Source: JAPHTQ01 sp050288165
GTDB lineage: Bacteria; Pseudomonadota; Gammaproteobacteria; Thiohalomonadales; Thiohalomonadaceae
Length of the DNA: 64,000 nt
Reading direction: 5' to 3'
NCBI GenBank assembly: GCA_050288165.1
Contig: JBNKDG010000005.1
Span: forward strand, 186,001 to 250,000
Shown here: in pieces, positions 52,418 through 62,322 of the stretch
How the letters are laid out: each line of letters opens with the position of its first letter
Numbering within the stretch: the stretch's first letter is position 1
Translations under genes and position numbers: made by a program
The notes under the pieces: generated by a model
What the model was told of the DNA's origin: nothing
The model's input: only the letters and a program-made list of their open reading frames with translations
Databases searched by the model: none

Positions 52418-52876
52418 ATGGTGAAGTCATTTGAAATGAGATCTATTCATCAGGGCTTCACCTTGATTGAGCTCATTATGGTGATTGTTATCCTTGGTAT
52501 TCTTGCTGCAGCGGCCGCGCCGCATTTTATTGACTTGAGCACAAATACCCGCCTCGCAGCTATCAGCGCCATGCAAAACGCGGTTACTACCGGCGCCTCC
52601 CTGGCGCACAGCAAGGCCGTTATAGAAGGAGTTAATATTTCAGCTGCCAATGCCGTGGCAGACCTAGATGGTGATGGTGTTAATGAAGTGTTTGCTTTCG
52701 GCTACCCAAATAGCGCCAGCCAACACACCATGGAGTGGATTGTCGATGGATTAGGGCAATTTACCTACACAGCTGGCCGGTACAACCTTGGCGGAATAAG
52801 CAATTGCTATGTGCAATACACCAATGCCACATTGGGAAACGGCCCGACCATTTCTGCTGTAACCGGTGGCTGTTAA
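52418..52876 (+). CDS. Type IV pilin, MshA-like (second major pilin candidate)
   Basis: A 152-residue pre-pilin with the same FTLIELIMVIVILGIL signal. The frame begins at 52418, but an ATG at 52436 (six codons later) gives the typical short leader MRSIHQG and is a likely true start. The body has a DLDGDGVNEVF loop that looks like an EF-hand-type calcium site (about 79-90), and Cys residues at the end (NCYV, GGC). It differs from the first pilin outside the N-terminal helix, so they are paralogues, not copies. Confidence 0.85.
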   Translation: MVKSFEMRSIHQGFTLIELIMVIVILGILAAAAAPHFIDLSTNTRLAAISAMQNAVTTGASLAHSKAVIEGVNISAANAVADLDGDGVNEVFAFGYPNSASQHTMEWIVDGLGQFTYTAGRYNLGGISNCYVQYTNATLGNGPTISAVTGGC

Positions 52877-53049
52877 GGTACGGATAGCAACATTTTGTTA
52901 CTATTCAGCGTCCTGAAGGGTATATATCAAGCTCATTCGACTCAAAGCGTCGAATACCCTAAAAGTAAAAAAGTGGCCAAAGAACCACACCCGCCTGCGG
53001 GCCGCCGATATGGCATCTAAAATAATGAAGATCTGGAGGGAGTTTTGGC

Positions 53050-56000
53050 ATGATACGTGTGTTGGGTACACCGCCTTTCTATCATTCCGACCTTGGCCTT
53101 GTAAAAAAGGCTCCTGCCGGTATTTTGCGCCGAATTCTAACTCTGCTTCTATTTGTTCTGGCAATAAGCACTTGGCAAACCGCTAGTGCCGCTACCGTCT
53201 CAGCCTATCCCTCAAACTGCCAGAGTGTTAATGCCGGCGGCCAAAATTGGACCAACGCTGCTAACGCCGTTTCTGTTGGAGGCGGTTTCTCAAGCTCGCA
53301 AACCGATGGCGTCGCTACCGACTATTTGCAGTGCACCGGCTTCGGGTTTGCGATTCCTGCGGGCGCTGTCATCAATGGCATTACTGTCAATATCACGCGT
53401 CAGTCCGACCGCACCAGTAATGGGGGCAGTCGCGATTTTGCCATGCGCCTGGTCAAGGCGGGAGTTATTGGCACCACCGACCGGGCGACCACTACCCAGT
53501 ATACAACCGCCTTTGTCACCGAGCCCCACGGCGGCGCCGTAGACCTTTGGGGCGACACCTGGACCGCTGCGGATATTAACAGCAATACCTTCGGTACAGC
53601 ATTTCGCGCGATCAAGCCGAGCAACAACGGCCCGTCACACGTCATCGATGTCGATTCGATCCAGATCGTGGTCGATTACAACACTTCGCTGCCATCCGGC
53701 TTCCCGTTTGGATCCTGTGACGATTTTGAAGGCGGCCTGGTGAACTGGACTATTTCGCAACCACCCGGCGGTACGGGTATTGCCGGTATCGCCGCAGGGA
53801 CACAGACCGTTAATTCACCCACGCACAGTTTGTACCTTGCCTCTGGTCAGGTTTACGTTTCAAGCGGCATTATTGATTCTTCTGCAGCAGCATCGCCCAC
53901 TCTCACTCTATGGGTACGGAAGGGCCAGAATGGCCTTGACGGCTACAGTCAGCAACCTGAAGCTGGTGAAGACCTGCAAATCCAGTATCTCAATAGCAGC
54001 AATGTCTGGACTACTCTCGCTACGTTGCCGGGTGGCGGAGTTGCAGGTGAAATATTCAATCTCTCCTATCCACTTCCAGCCGATGCGATTCATGCGAGTT
54101 TTCAGATTCGCTTTTTCACGGTCGGTGGCAATGCGCCTCGAAATGGGCGTATATACGACTACTGGCATATCGATGATGTCTGCACGGGCAACTCCAATAC
54201 AGCTTCACTGGTCGCTTATTACGCAGAGGATGAAGCCTCATGGAATGGCACTGCCGATGAAGTGATCGACAGTTCCGTCAATGGACTGCACGGTACTGCG
54301 CTTAACGGCGCCAGCACCGCACCGGCCAAGGTCTGCCGTGGCGGTAATTTCGATGGCTTTAATGGACCGGTTGAGATAGCCGATAACGCGCTACTCGATA
54401 TCACCAGCAGCCTGACCGCTTCCGCCTGGATACAACCTAACGCCTTACCGGCCTCGGGTCTAAAAACGATTCTATCCAAGGATACCAACTTCGAGTTCCA
54501 CCTCGATACAGCAGGAGAAATCTACTGGTGGTGGAACGACAACAATGGCACCGTGCGCACTCTAACTACCTCCGGCGCCAACATTACGCCCGGCAACTGG
54601 TATCACGTAGCCATTACCTACGCTTCCGGCAGACAACGCATCTATGTTAACGGTGTGCAACTGGCAAGCAGTAGCTTTACTGGCAACCTGATCACCAACA
54701 GCAATCCATTGCAGATCGGTGGCGATCAGGGCATTGCGGCTCGGCTCTTCGATGGTCTCATCGATGAAGTGCGTGTCTATGCCGCAGAGCAGAGCATGGG
54801 TGAAGTTATCGCTGATATGAATGCGACCCATACTTGCCCGACAACCCCGCTTGCACTTTATCACCTGGATGAATCGGCATGGGGTGTGGTTACCGACAGC
54901 AGCGGTAACGGCAACGATGGCAGTACCAGCGGTACTGTGACATCCGCTAACACTAGTCCAGCTATTGCGGGCGATCCGGGCACCTGTGGCTATGCCAGTA
55001 TCCCTTACAACAATAGCACGACAACTATGGATGCGATCGATTCCGGTCTGGATGTCGATACCCAAATTGGTAACCAAGGGACTATTAGTTTCTGGTACTC
55101 GAGTAACCGTAACTGGAATGGCGGCGGCAGCCGTGACCGTCAACTGTTCGATGCTTCCACAACAGCTAATGGTCAGAAATATTTCCAGCTCGTCCTAGAT
55201 CAAAATGGTGCTCTTCATTTTGAGCTGGAAGACAGCGCTGATTCAGACTTTGCGGTCAGTACAACCACGATCAACACTGCCGCTAATACCTGGACCCATA
55301 TTGCCGTCACCTGGGATTTGAGTGCTGACCGCCTTGCCATTTATGTCAATGGTGTCCTCTCCAACTCAAACAATATCAATTCAAATGGAACCATCGGCAA
55401 TCTGAATACGTTGTTCTTCGGCGACAACCGCTCAACCTATCTTGCTATTAGCGCCACAAATCGCTCTGCTGACGGCCTGATGGATGAGATACATATATAC
55501 GACCTAGTACAATCAGCTGCGCAGATTACTGCAGACATGAACGCCTCTCACCCCTGTGGCGCCGCGCAGGTCCATCACTATCGTATCCTGCATGACGGTT
55601 CCGGTCTGACCTGTAACCCGGAAGCGATCACTGTACAGGCCTGTACGGATGCCGCCTGTACCAGTTTCTACAACAGTAACTTCAGCGTGACCATCGACCC
55701 CACCGGCGATAGCGCAAACGTCAACGATGGTAGTGGTGTTGCATCCCTGGCTATTCGACACACTACCCCGGGCGCAATCACTCTAAAACTTGCTGGCGCA
55801 ACACCGTCGAGTGCAAACGCCACGGAATGCCTGAACACCAGCGACAACAGCGCCAGTTGTCTGCTGACCTTCCACGACACTGGCTTTATTGTCGACGTAC
55901 CTAACCTGACTTCCTGTGCAACGTCGACTAGCGCCAGCATTACAGCCGTGCGCAAGGATCTGACCTCTGAACGCTGCGTCCCGGCGTTCAGCAGCCGCGC

Positions 56001-57540
56001 CGAAACACTCAAGTTGTGGTCCAGTTATGTCAGTCCGTTAACCGGTGCAAGCGCGGTCAGTGTTAATGGCGCCAACGTCGCCACCGCCGCACCAGGCACC
56101 GACATCCAATTGAACTTCGATGCCAATGGCCAGAGCACCTTTAGCGTGGCCTATCCCGATGCGGGTCGGGTGCAACTGAATGCCCGCTTTGACGGCGCTG
56201 GCGGTTCGGCGGATGAGAACCTAGTCATGACCGGCAGCGATACCTTTATCGCGGTACCTGCCAAATTTGTTGTCGGCAGTGGCGATGCCAATGCAGATTG
56301 CACGACCGGCGATGCGACCTGCACGGCCTTCACTCAGGCGGGCGCAGCATTCAACATGAGTGTCAGTGCTGCCTGTGCTGATAACACCATCACGCCCAAC
56401 TTTATCGCCAGCGGAATCACTCTGGGCCATAACCTCGTTGCACCATCATCACTACTCGTACCCGGTGTCCGCGCTGGCACACTGGGCAACGGCAGCATCG
56501 ATATCGTTGATGCCGATAACGGCACCGCAACGATTGCCGACCAGTCCATCGGCGAGGTTGGTGTCTTTACACTCACCGCAACGCTGGACAGCTACCTGGG
56601 TATCACCGCAGCACCGGGTACCCATCTTATCGAAGGTATCAGCAACAACATTGGTCGCTTCTTCCCGGCCAATTTCTTGGTTACGCACAGCCAGATATCT
56701 TCCTGCGGGACCTTTACCTACGCCGGACTTGGCGACACAGCCAAAGCCGGACAACCTTTTGACGTGATTGGCACCGTTACAGCACGCAATACGGCGAATA
56801 ACACCACGCTCAACTACGTGGGTGGTTTTGCCAAACTTCTGCCCGCCAACATCACTGCGATACCGATGCGAACACCACCGAACATTGTTGGTGTGCTTCA
56901 GCCAGGCTCGTGGAGTGTCGACAATACGCTCAGCTTTAACAACGGTTCTTCGCCTTTTACTGCGCATGCCCGCTATGCGTTTTCCAACCTTCCGCCCGTT
57001 TCGCTTGCACCGCAAACCGACGTTTACCTGAGCGTCACCTCAAACGATGGTGATGCCAGCGGCAATGAAACAAACCAGAACAACACCGCTGAATATCGCT
57101 TCGGACGGTTGGCATTGGTCAACGCCTATGGCCCGCAAACCAGTGATCTCGATATGTCCATCGTTGCACAATATCGTAATGCCGCTGATACTGATTTCGT
57201 TACCAATAGTGACGATTCGTGTACGCCGCTTCCCGGTATTGCCGGTGTTAGTCTTTCAAACTGGACGGCAAATCTGCAAAGCGGCGATACTGCTGTAACG
57301 GCTGTCTCTCCCGCACTTTCTACCGCTGTTGGCACCATCACACTGTCCGCACCCGGACCTGGCGCCGGCGCTGATACAAACGACGGTAGTGTTGACGTTA
57401 CACTTGATGCCACCGCTATACCCTGGTTACGCATTGATAGTAATGGCGATGGTACCTACGCAGAAGATCCCTTTGCCACGGCTGTGTTTGGTATTTATCG
57501 TGGCGATGATCGCTTCCTGTTCTGGCAAGAGAGTCGATGA
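53050..57540 (+). CDS. mshQ: MshQ-like adhesin with LamG domains
   Basis: A 1496-residue secreted protein, the largest product of the pilus cluster. A signal peptide (ending TASA, about 47) follows a basic leader. A beta-rich N-terminal domain (about 50-215) precedes a cysteine-linked domain (about 220-385). Two LamG/concanavalin-like domains follow (about 390-590 and 600-830), each with WYHVAITY or WTHIAVTW, IYVNGV and DGLIDEVRVY or DGLMDEIHIY. The C-terminal 650 residues are the DUF6701/MshQ region with repeated Cys. LamG domains commonly bind glycans, so it may be a pilus-tip adhesin (inferred). Ribosome site GGAGGGAG precedes the ATG. Confidence 0.85.
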   Translation: MIRVLGTPPFYHSDLGLVKKAPAGILRRILTLLLFVLAISTWQTASAATVSAYPSNCQSVNAGGQNWTNAANAVSVGGGFSSSQTDGVATDYLQCTGFGFAIPAGAVINGITVNITRQSDRTSNGGSRDFAMRLVKAGVIGTTDRATTTQYTTAFVTEPHGGAVDLWGDTWTAADINSNTFGTAFRAIKPSNNGPSHVIDVDSIQIVVDYNTSLPSGFPFGSCDDFEGGLVNWTISQPPGGTGIAGIAAGTQTVNSPTHSLYLASGQVYVSSGIIDSSAAASPTLTLWVRKGQNGLDGYSQQPEAGEDLQIQYLNSSNVWTTLATLPGGGVAGEIFNLSYPLPADAIHASFQIRFFTVGGNAPRNGRIYDYWHIDDVCTGNSNTASLVAYYAEDEASWNGTADEVIDSSVNGLHGTALNGASTAPAKVCRGGNFDGFNGPVEIADNALLDITSSLTASAWIQPNALPASGLKTILSKDTNFEFHLDTAGEIYWWWNDNNGTVRTLTTSGANITPGNWYHVAITYASGRQRIYVNGVQLASSSFTGNLITNSNPLQIGGDQGIAARLFDGLIDEVRVYAAEQSMGEVIADMNATHTCPTTPLALYHLDESAWGVVTDSSGNGNDGSTSGTVTSANTSPAIAGDPGTCGYASIPYNNSTTTMDAIDSGLDVDTQIGNQGTISFWYSSNRNWNGGGSRDRQLFDASTTANGQKYFQLVLDQNGALHFELEDSADSDFAVSTTTINTAANTWTHIAVTWDLSADRLAIYVNGVLSNSNNINSNGTIGNLNTLFFGDNRSTYLAISATNRSADGLMDEIHIYDLVQSAAQITADMNASHPCGAAQVHHYRILHDGSGLTCNPEAITVQACTDAACTSFYNSNFSVTIDPTGDSANVNDGSGVASLAIRHTTPGAITLKLAGATPSSANATECLNTSDNSASCLLTFHDTGFIVDVPNLTSCATSTSASITAVRKDLTSERCVPAFSSRAETLKLWSSYVSPLTGASAVSVNGANVATAAPGTDIQLNFDANGQSTFSVAYPDAGRVQLNARFDGAGGSADENLVMTGSDTFIAVPAKFVVGSGDANADCTTGDATCTAFTQAGAAFNMSVSAACADNTITPNFIASGITLGHNLVAPSSLLVPGVRAGTLGNGSIDIVDADNGTATIADQSIGEVGVFTLTATLDSYLGITAAPGTHLIEGISNNIGRFFPANFLVTHSQISSCGTFTYAGLGDTAKAGQPFDVIGTVTARNTANNTTLNYVGGFAKLLPANITAIPMRTPPNIVGVLQPGSWSVDNTLSFNNGSSPFTAHARYAFSNLPPVSLAPQTDVYLSVTSNDGDASGNETNQNNTAEYRFGRLALVNAYGPQTSDLDMSIVAQYRNAADTDFVTNSDDSCTPLPGIAGVSLSNWTANLQSGDTAVTAVSPALSTAVGTITLSAPGPGAGADTNDGSVDVTLDATAIPWLRIDSNGDGTYAEDPFATAVFGIYRGDDRFLFWQESR

Positions 57541-57986
57541 GGCAATCCGGCTTTACTCTTATTGAACTGATTATGGTGTTGATTTTGGTCGGCATATTGG
57601 CCGTCTACGTCTCGTCAAAAACGACCAACGTCAGCATGACCTCTTACAGCGGTGCTGAGGAGTTGGTGCAGGCCATTCGCTACGCGCAACAGGAGGCGAT
57701 GGATAATACCGGTGTGCCCGGTATTGCGATCAATATCGATATAGACGGCTTTACCTTTACTGGCGTGACCTCGCCAATCAGCACTTGGCGGTTGCTCAAA
57801 GCCCCCGCTGCGCAATACGTTGTTACCATTGATCCAACCGGAAAGATCACCTTCGATGGCCGCGGCGTACCGACATGTACTGGCAATCTCGCCTGTGCAT
57901 TAGCCGCTCAAGTGATCACCGTGACGGCAGATGGCGTTACGACATCATTGGCTATTGAACCTTTCACCGGACTGGCGCATCGATGA
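57537..57986 (+). CDS. mshC: Minor pilin, GspH/MshC-like
   Basis: A 149-residue pre-pilin with a short leader MRQSG and the signal FTLIELIMVLILVGILA. A GspH-type body has VQAIRYAQQEAM (about 41-52) and an ending TSLAIEPFTGLAHR. The ATG overlaps the mshQ stop (ATGA), and its own stop overlaps the next start. It probably helps initiate pilus assembly. Confidence 0.85.
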   Translation: MRQSGFTLIELIMVLILVGILAVYVSSKTTNVSMTSYSGAEELVQAIRYAQQEAMDNTGVPGIAINIDIDGFTFTGVTSPISTWRLLKAPAAQYVVTIDPTGKITFDGRGVPTCTGNLACALAAQVITVTADGVTTSLAIEPFTGLAHR

Positions 57987-58621
57987 TCAGGCAACACGGG
58001 TTCACTCTTACCGAAACGGTCATTTTCATTCTAGTCCTGGCCGTTGGCCTCACCGGTATCGTCAGCCTTTCCACCACCACTAGCCGCGATTCGGCTCAAC
58101 CGCTGATCCGCGAACGCGCCCTGGTTATCGCCCATGCCTACATGGATGAAATTCTCTCTAAACGTTGGGATGAGAGCACGCCGGTTGGTGGTGGCTGTGT
58201 CGACAGTGATGGTAACCTCGCCACCCCAGGAGACACCTGCAGCGCATACTGCAGCACCCTTTCCGATCTTCAGTGCAGCCGCAGCAAATGCAACCTCGCT
58301 GCTCCGGCAACCTGCCAGGCAGCGGCTGTTATTTCGGGTAATCTGAATTTAGGACCGGAAGAAGGCGCAGCTAATCGTGCCATCTGGGACGATATCGATG
58401 ATTACAACGGGTATGCCACAGCACCGCCGGAAGCCATAACCAGCATGGCCGGGGCTGTCGTCACAGCTCCCGGATACAGTGGTGATTATTCTGCAGCCGT
58501 TGCTATTACTGCGACGGCATGGAAGACGATTCCCGCTGCGGACGTTCGACGCATTGCAGTAACGGTTACCGGACCGTTAGGCGAGAGCCTGACACTGGTA
58601 GCCTATCGGGTGAATTTCTAA
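57983..58621 (+). CDS. mshD: Minor pilin, MshD-like
   Basis: A 212-residue pre-pilin. The leader MIRQHG is followed by FTLTETVIFILVLAVGL, with Thr-Glu in place of the usual Ile-Glu. The body has a Cys-rich loop (about 72-113) that holds seven cysteines, likely disulfide-bonded in the periplasm. ATGA overlap with mshC; the stop overlaps the next ATG by one base (TAATG). Confidence 0.85.
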   Translation: MIRQHGFTLTETVIFILVLAVGLTGIVSLSTTTSRDSAQPLIRERALVIAHAYMDEILSKRWDESTPVGGGCVDSDGNLATPGDTCSAYCSTLSDLQCSRSKCNLAAPATCQAAAVISGNLNLGPEEGAANRAIWDDIDDYNGYATAPPEAITSMAGAVVTAPGYSGDYSAAVAITATAWKTIPAADVRRIAVTVTGPLGESLTLVAYRVNF

Positions 58622-59193
58622 TGGCGAAACACACCTTTTCCACGCAGCGCGGCTTTACCCTGATCGAAATGGTCATGACCATTGTATTGATAGGTATTAT
58701 CGCGGCGGTTATCGCTCCTGTATTAAGCACCACTATTGGCGGTTTTCATGCTGCACGGGTACGCAATGACTTAACAGCTCAGGCGCGCCTGGTATTGGAG
58801 CGTCTGACACGTGAAATTCGCGAGGCCGATCCAGCAGGTATCACGGTAAACCCTGCCGGCACTTCATTGACCTTTACTCAGTTGAGTGGTCTGGTTGGTT
58901 TGGTGGACACGGGTGGCATCATGGCGAGAACCTATAACGGCTGCAATGCAGTACAGGTCAGCGCCGCTGGTAATGTCTTGAACTGGGATGATGATGCAGC
59001 GAATCTCATTAGTCCTGTCTCTGCACTCACAACCAATCTTGCGGCGATTACCTTTTCCTACAGTCCGGGAACTTTGATTAACAGCGGAGTAGTCACCATC
59101 GATCTGACACTAAGTGATGGAAATGAGGCCATTACTGCCTATCGCGAGATCCACATCCGTAATACTCAGGGCACCGTTGTATGCGTACCTTAA
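58621..59193 (+). CDS. mshO: Minor pilin, MshO-like
   Basis: A 190-residue pre-pilin with leader MAKHTFSTQRG and signal FTLIEMVMTIVLIGIIA. The body has LVLERLTREIREADP (about 58-72), the usual minor pilin helix and sheet pattern. The chosen start at 58621 overlaps the mshD stop by one base; the frame is open further upstream, but that part lies inside mshD. Confidence 0.85.
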   Translation: MAKHTFSTQRGFTLIEMVMTIVLIGIIAAVIAPVLSTTIGGFHAARVRNDLTAQARLVLERLTREIREADPAGITVNPAGTSLTFTQLSGLVGLVDTGGIMARTYNGCNAVQVSAAGNVLNWDDDAANLISPVSALTTNLAAITFSYSPGTLINSGVVTIDLTLSDGNEAITAYREIHIRNTQGTVVCVP

Positions 59194-59627
59194 TCGGCCA
59201 TCGACGCCACCAGACAGGCTTTTCGATCATCGCTGCGATTACGCTGTTATTGGCGCTCGCCATGCTCGGTGCGATGGTTGCGACACTGACTTCGACTCAG
59301 AGCGAGAGTACCGTCGATGAGTGGTATTCGGCACAGGCTCTTTACGCGGCCGAGAGTGCAACGCAGATTGCTGCCTACCAAATCAACCATAATTTTGTCG
59401 CTGCAAACACACCCGCGGTTTGCGCAACTCCAGATACCGCAGCCCCAGTCGCACTAGAAGCAGGCGTGCTCGCTTGGTACAGCATCAGCTCTGTGCATGC
59501 TATCGATGCCAGCAGTGGTATCGGGTATTGTGCCATCACTGCGGTCGGAACGGCGGGTGGTTCCTCGGCTTTACCGGTTGCCCAACGGTCCATTACGGTC
59601 AACTACAAATCGATCATCGTGCCGTGA
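59181..59627 (+). CDS. mshP: MshP-like protein of the pilus cluster
   Basis: A 148-residue protein. The N-terminal helix GFSIIAAITLLLALAMLG resembles the PilX/MshP type, which lacks the Glu5 of normal pilins. The next segment, SAQALYAAESATQIAAYQ, is the typical AAESG-like motif of PilX-like proteins. It overlaps mshO by 13 bases and is the last gene of the cluster, converging on ntrC with a 3-base gap. Confidence 0.85.
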   Translation: MRTLIGHRRHQTGFSIIAAITLLLALAMLGAMVATLTSTQSESTVDEWYSAQALYAAESATQIAAYQINHNFVAANTPAVCATPDTAAPVALEAGVLAWYSISSVHAIDASSGIGYCAITAVGTAGGSSALPVAQRSITVNYKSIIVP

Positions 59628-59630
59628 GCC

Positions 59631-61037
59631 CTACTCCTTTTCCATCCCTAGCTCTTTAATCTTGCGAGTAATGGTGTTCCTGCCCCAGCCGAGCAGTTGC
59701 GCCGCTTCCTGACGATGACCGCCGGTTTTCTTCAGCGCCACTTCGATCATCAGGCGCTCGAATTGCGGCACCGCTTCATCGAGAATATTTGCCGCGCCGC
59801 CATTCAGTTTCTGTTCCGCCCAGCGTTTTAATGGACTCAGCCAGTCACGATCGTCGCTCTGTTGATCCGTTGCAGACTTCAGTTCGGGCGGCAGGTCTTC
59901 AAGATGGATCTCCTGACTTGGCGACATCACAGTTAACCAACGACAGGTGTTCTCCAGTTGCCGCACGTTACCAGGCCAGTCGAGGTTCGCAAGGTAACTT
60001 TCGGTCGCCTTGTCGAGCCACTTGCTTTCACCACCGATCTCTTCGCTGGCCTTTTTCAGGAAATGGCGTACTAGCAGCGGAATATCTTCGCGGCGTTCAC
60101 GCAGTGAGGGGATATGAATACGAATGACATTAAGGCGATGGAACAGGTCTTCTCGAAACAGCCCTTCACGCACCCGCCTTTCAAGATCCTGGTGGGTCGC
60201 AGCGATCACACGCACATCGACCTTAATCGGTGCGCGGCCGCCAACACGATAGAACTCACCGTCGGCCAACACACGCAATAGACGTGTCTGAAGTTCCGCC
60301 GGCATGTCGCCGATCTCATCGAGGAACAACGTACCGCCGTCAGCTTGTTCGAAGCGACCTTCCCGTGCCGACTGCGCACCGGTAAATGCGCCGCGCTCAT
60401 GGCCAAACAGTTCTGACTCCAGCAGGTCACGCGGGATCGCTGCGGTATTCAGCGCAATAAATGGTTTGTCCTTGCGTGGGCTGTGTTTGTGCAACGCGTG
60501 CGCAACCAGCTCTTTACCGGTGCCCGACTCGCCGTTGATCAATACGGTAATGTTGGAGGAGGAGAGGCGGCCGATGGCACGAAATACCTCCTGCATCGAT
60601 GGCGCGGCCCCGATGATCTCCATGCTCTCCATGCGATTCTCATCCGCACCGCCACGACTCTGCTCCTGACGATGGGCAACCGCACGACGGACCAGTTCTA
60701 CCGCATCGTCGACATCAAAGGGTTTGGGCAGATATTCAAAGGCGCCGCCCTGATAGGCGGAGACGGCACTATCAAGATCAGAATGCGCTGTCATGATGAT
60801 GACGGGCAACTCTGGATAACGATCGTTGATCGTTTTCAGCAGTTCCAGTCCGCTCATGCCCGGCATACGGATGTCGGTGATCAGCGCATCGGGCTCTTCT
60901 CTCTCCAGTAGCTTGAGCACCTTGTCGGCACTTTCAAAACTCTGGATGTTCATCCCTGCCTGCTTGAATGCCTTTTCCAGCACCCAGCGTATCGAGCGAT
61001 CGTCATCAATGACCCAAATGGTGATCTCGTTTGTCAT
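59631..61037 (-). CDS. ntrC: Nitrogen regulator NtrC (sigma-54 activator)
   Basis: A 468-residue enhancer-binding protein that activates nitrogen-limitation genes. The receiver domain (1-120) has Asp55 in LITDIRMPG. The AAA+ domain has Walker A GESGTGKE (about 168-175), the sigma-54-contacting GAFTGA loop (about 215-220) and Walker B DGGTLFLDEIGD. The C-terminal Fis-type helix-turn-helix is GHRQEAAQLLGWGRNTITRKI. The start at 61037 is set by the receiver domain; it overlaps ntrB by 4 bases. Confidence 0.97.
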   Translation of the reverse strand: MTNEITIWVIDDDRSIRWVLEKAFKQAGMNIQSFESADKVLKLLEREEPDALITDIRMPGMSGLELLKTINDRYPELPVIIMTAHSDLDSAVSAYQGGAFEYLPKPFDVDDAVELVRRAVAHRQEQSRGGADENRMESMEIIGAAPSMQEVFRAIGRLSSSNITVLINGESGTGKELVAHALHKHSPRKDKPFIALNTAAIPRDLLESELFGHERGAFTGAQSAREGRFEQADGGTLFLDEIGDMPAELQTRLLRVLADGEFYRVGGRAPIKVDVRVIAATHQDLERRVREGLFREDLFHRLNVIRIHIPSLRERREDIPLLVRHFLKKASEEIGGESKWLDKATESYLANLDWPGNVRQLENTCRWLTVMSPSQEIHLEDLPPELKSATDQQSDDRDWLSPLKRWAEQKLNGGAANILDEAVPQFERLMIEVALKKTGGHRQEAAQLLGWGRNTITRKIKELGMEKE

Positions 61038-62134
61038 ACCGCTACATCCTGATGGTGTTCCCGATCCACATCGATCGGTATCAATACCGTAAATATCGTC
61101 TGCCCCGGACGGCTCTCCCATTCGATCAAGCCGCCGTTGGCATTTATTAATGACTGCGCCAAAGGTAATCCCAGCCCAGTGCCATCGGCTCGTCCCGTCA
61201 CCATCGGCAAAAACAGGTTTTCCCGCATCTCCGGTGCAATACCGGGACCGTTGTCGATGACGTCCGCCCGCGCAACCAGTTTGTGCAGCACTGAGCCGAT
61301 GGTGTACTGGCGCAGCGTTCGGGTACGCAGGGTGATTTCACCCTCATCGCCAAGCGCTTGTGCCGCGTTGCGTACCAGATTCATCACTGCCTGGATCAGC
61401 TGGTCCAGATCGACGTAGACCATCGGGATACTCGGGTCGTAGTCTCGAATCAGGTGGATACGCTCGCTTATTTCAGCGCCGACCACCTGTCGTACCCGTT
61501 CCATCGCTTCGTGAATATTGATCTCGCGCTTGCGCGGCAGGGTGCTCGGACCCAGCATCCGGTTCATCAGCTCCTGCAAACGATCTGCTTCGCTGATGAT
61601 GATGTTGGTGTACTCCTTGAGCTCTTCGTTATTGAGCTCACGCTCCAGCAGTTGCGCCGCACCGCGCAGACCACCCAGCGGATTCTTGATTTCGTGTGCC
61701 AGGCCGCGCACCAATGCACGGGTCGCATTGCTCTGTGCCACCAGACCCTCTTCTCGGGTGATACGTAGCTGCCTGTCTACCTGCTTCATCTCCACCAACA
61801 GTTCGGTTCTGCCGCCTGCACCTTCATATAAAGGCAGGGCGGTGAGATCCACCGTGACCTTGTTGCGGTAGCCCAGGTCCAGCACCAGTTCGCGCTCTGT
61901 AAAGGGCGTGCCGGTCTGCAACACCTGCATCAGCGCCAGACTCACCTCTTTGTCGAACAGCGTGTTCTGCACCGGTTGATCCAGAAAACGCTGCGCACTC
62001 ACAGCAAATAGCATCTCCCCGGCGGGATTGATAAAGCGTAATTTCAGCGAACTATCGAGCAGCAGGACCGCTGAGTGCAGGTTTTCCAGGACTCGTAGTT
62101 GTAGGGCACAGGCCTTATCTAACGCCATTTTCAT
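61034..62134 (-). CDS. ntrB: Nitrogen sensor kinase NtrB
   Basis: A 366-residue soluble kinase for NtrC. A PAS domain (about 10-120) is followed by the phosphoacceptor His147 in GLAHEIKNPLGGLRGAA. The ATPase domain has the N-box NLVRNAAQALGD (about 255-266), DNGPGI and GTGLGLPLAQ. Its phosphatase activity is normally controlled by PII protein, not seen here. It lies upstream of ntrC in the same operon, downstream of glnA and the DUF4124 gene. Confidence 0.96.
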   Translation of the reverse strand: MKMALDKACALQLRVLENLHSAVLLLDSSLKLRFINPAGEMLFAVSAQRFLDQPVQNTLFDKEVSLALMQVLQTGTPFTERELVLDLGYRNKVTVDLTALPLYEGAGGRTELLVEMKQVDRQLRITREEGLVAQSNATRALVRGLAHEIKNPLGGLRGAAQLLERELNNEELKEYTNIIISEADRLQELMNRMLGPSTLPRKREINIHEAMERVRQVVGAEISERIHLIRDYDPSIPMVYVDLDQLIQAVMNLVRNAAQALGDEGEITLRTRTLRQYTIGSVLHKLVARADVIDNGPGIAPEMRENLFLPMVTGRADGTGLGLPLAQSLINANGGLIEWESRPGQTIFTVLIPIDVDREHHQDVAV

Positions 62135-62322
62135 GTCCAGCCATAAGCAAGATACACACCAGAAACGCTCAACTATAGTGATTGACCGTAAGGCTATGAA
62201 TTAATGGAGAAAACAGCTCTGTTGCTATAGCTGTCTTTTGCACGGCCTACAACCTCGATGCACCAAATTGGTTCATCAAGCATATGCAGCGAATGGGGGT
62301 ATTACAAGGAGGTTTACCAGAA

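Noticed and set aside
62135..62322. Gap between ntrB and the DUF4124 gene as a possible small RNA
   Set aside because: No terminator-like stem or promoter pair could be seen in it.
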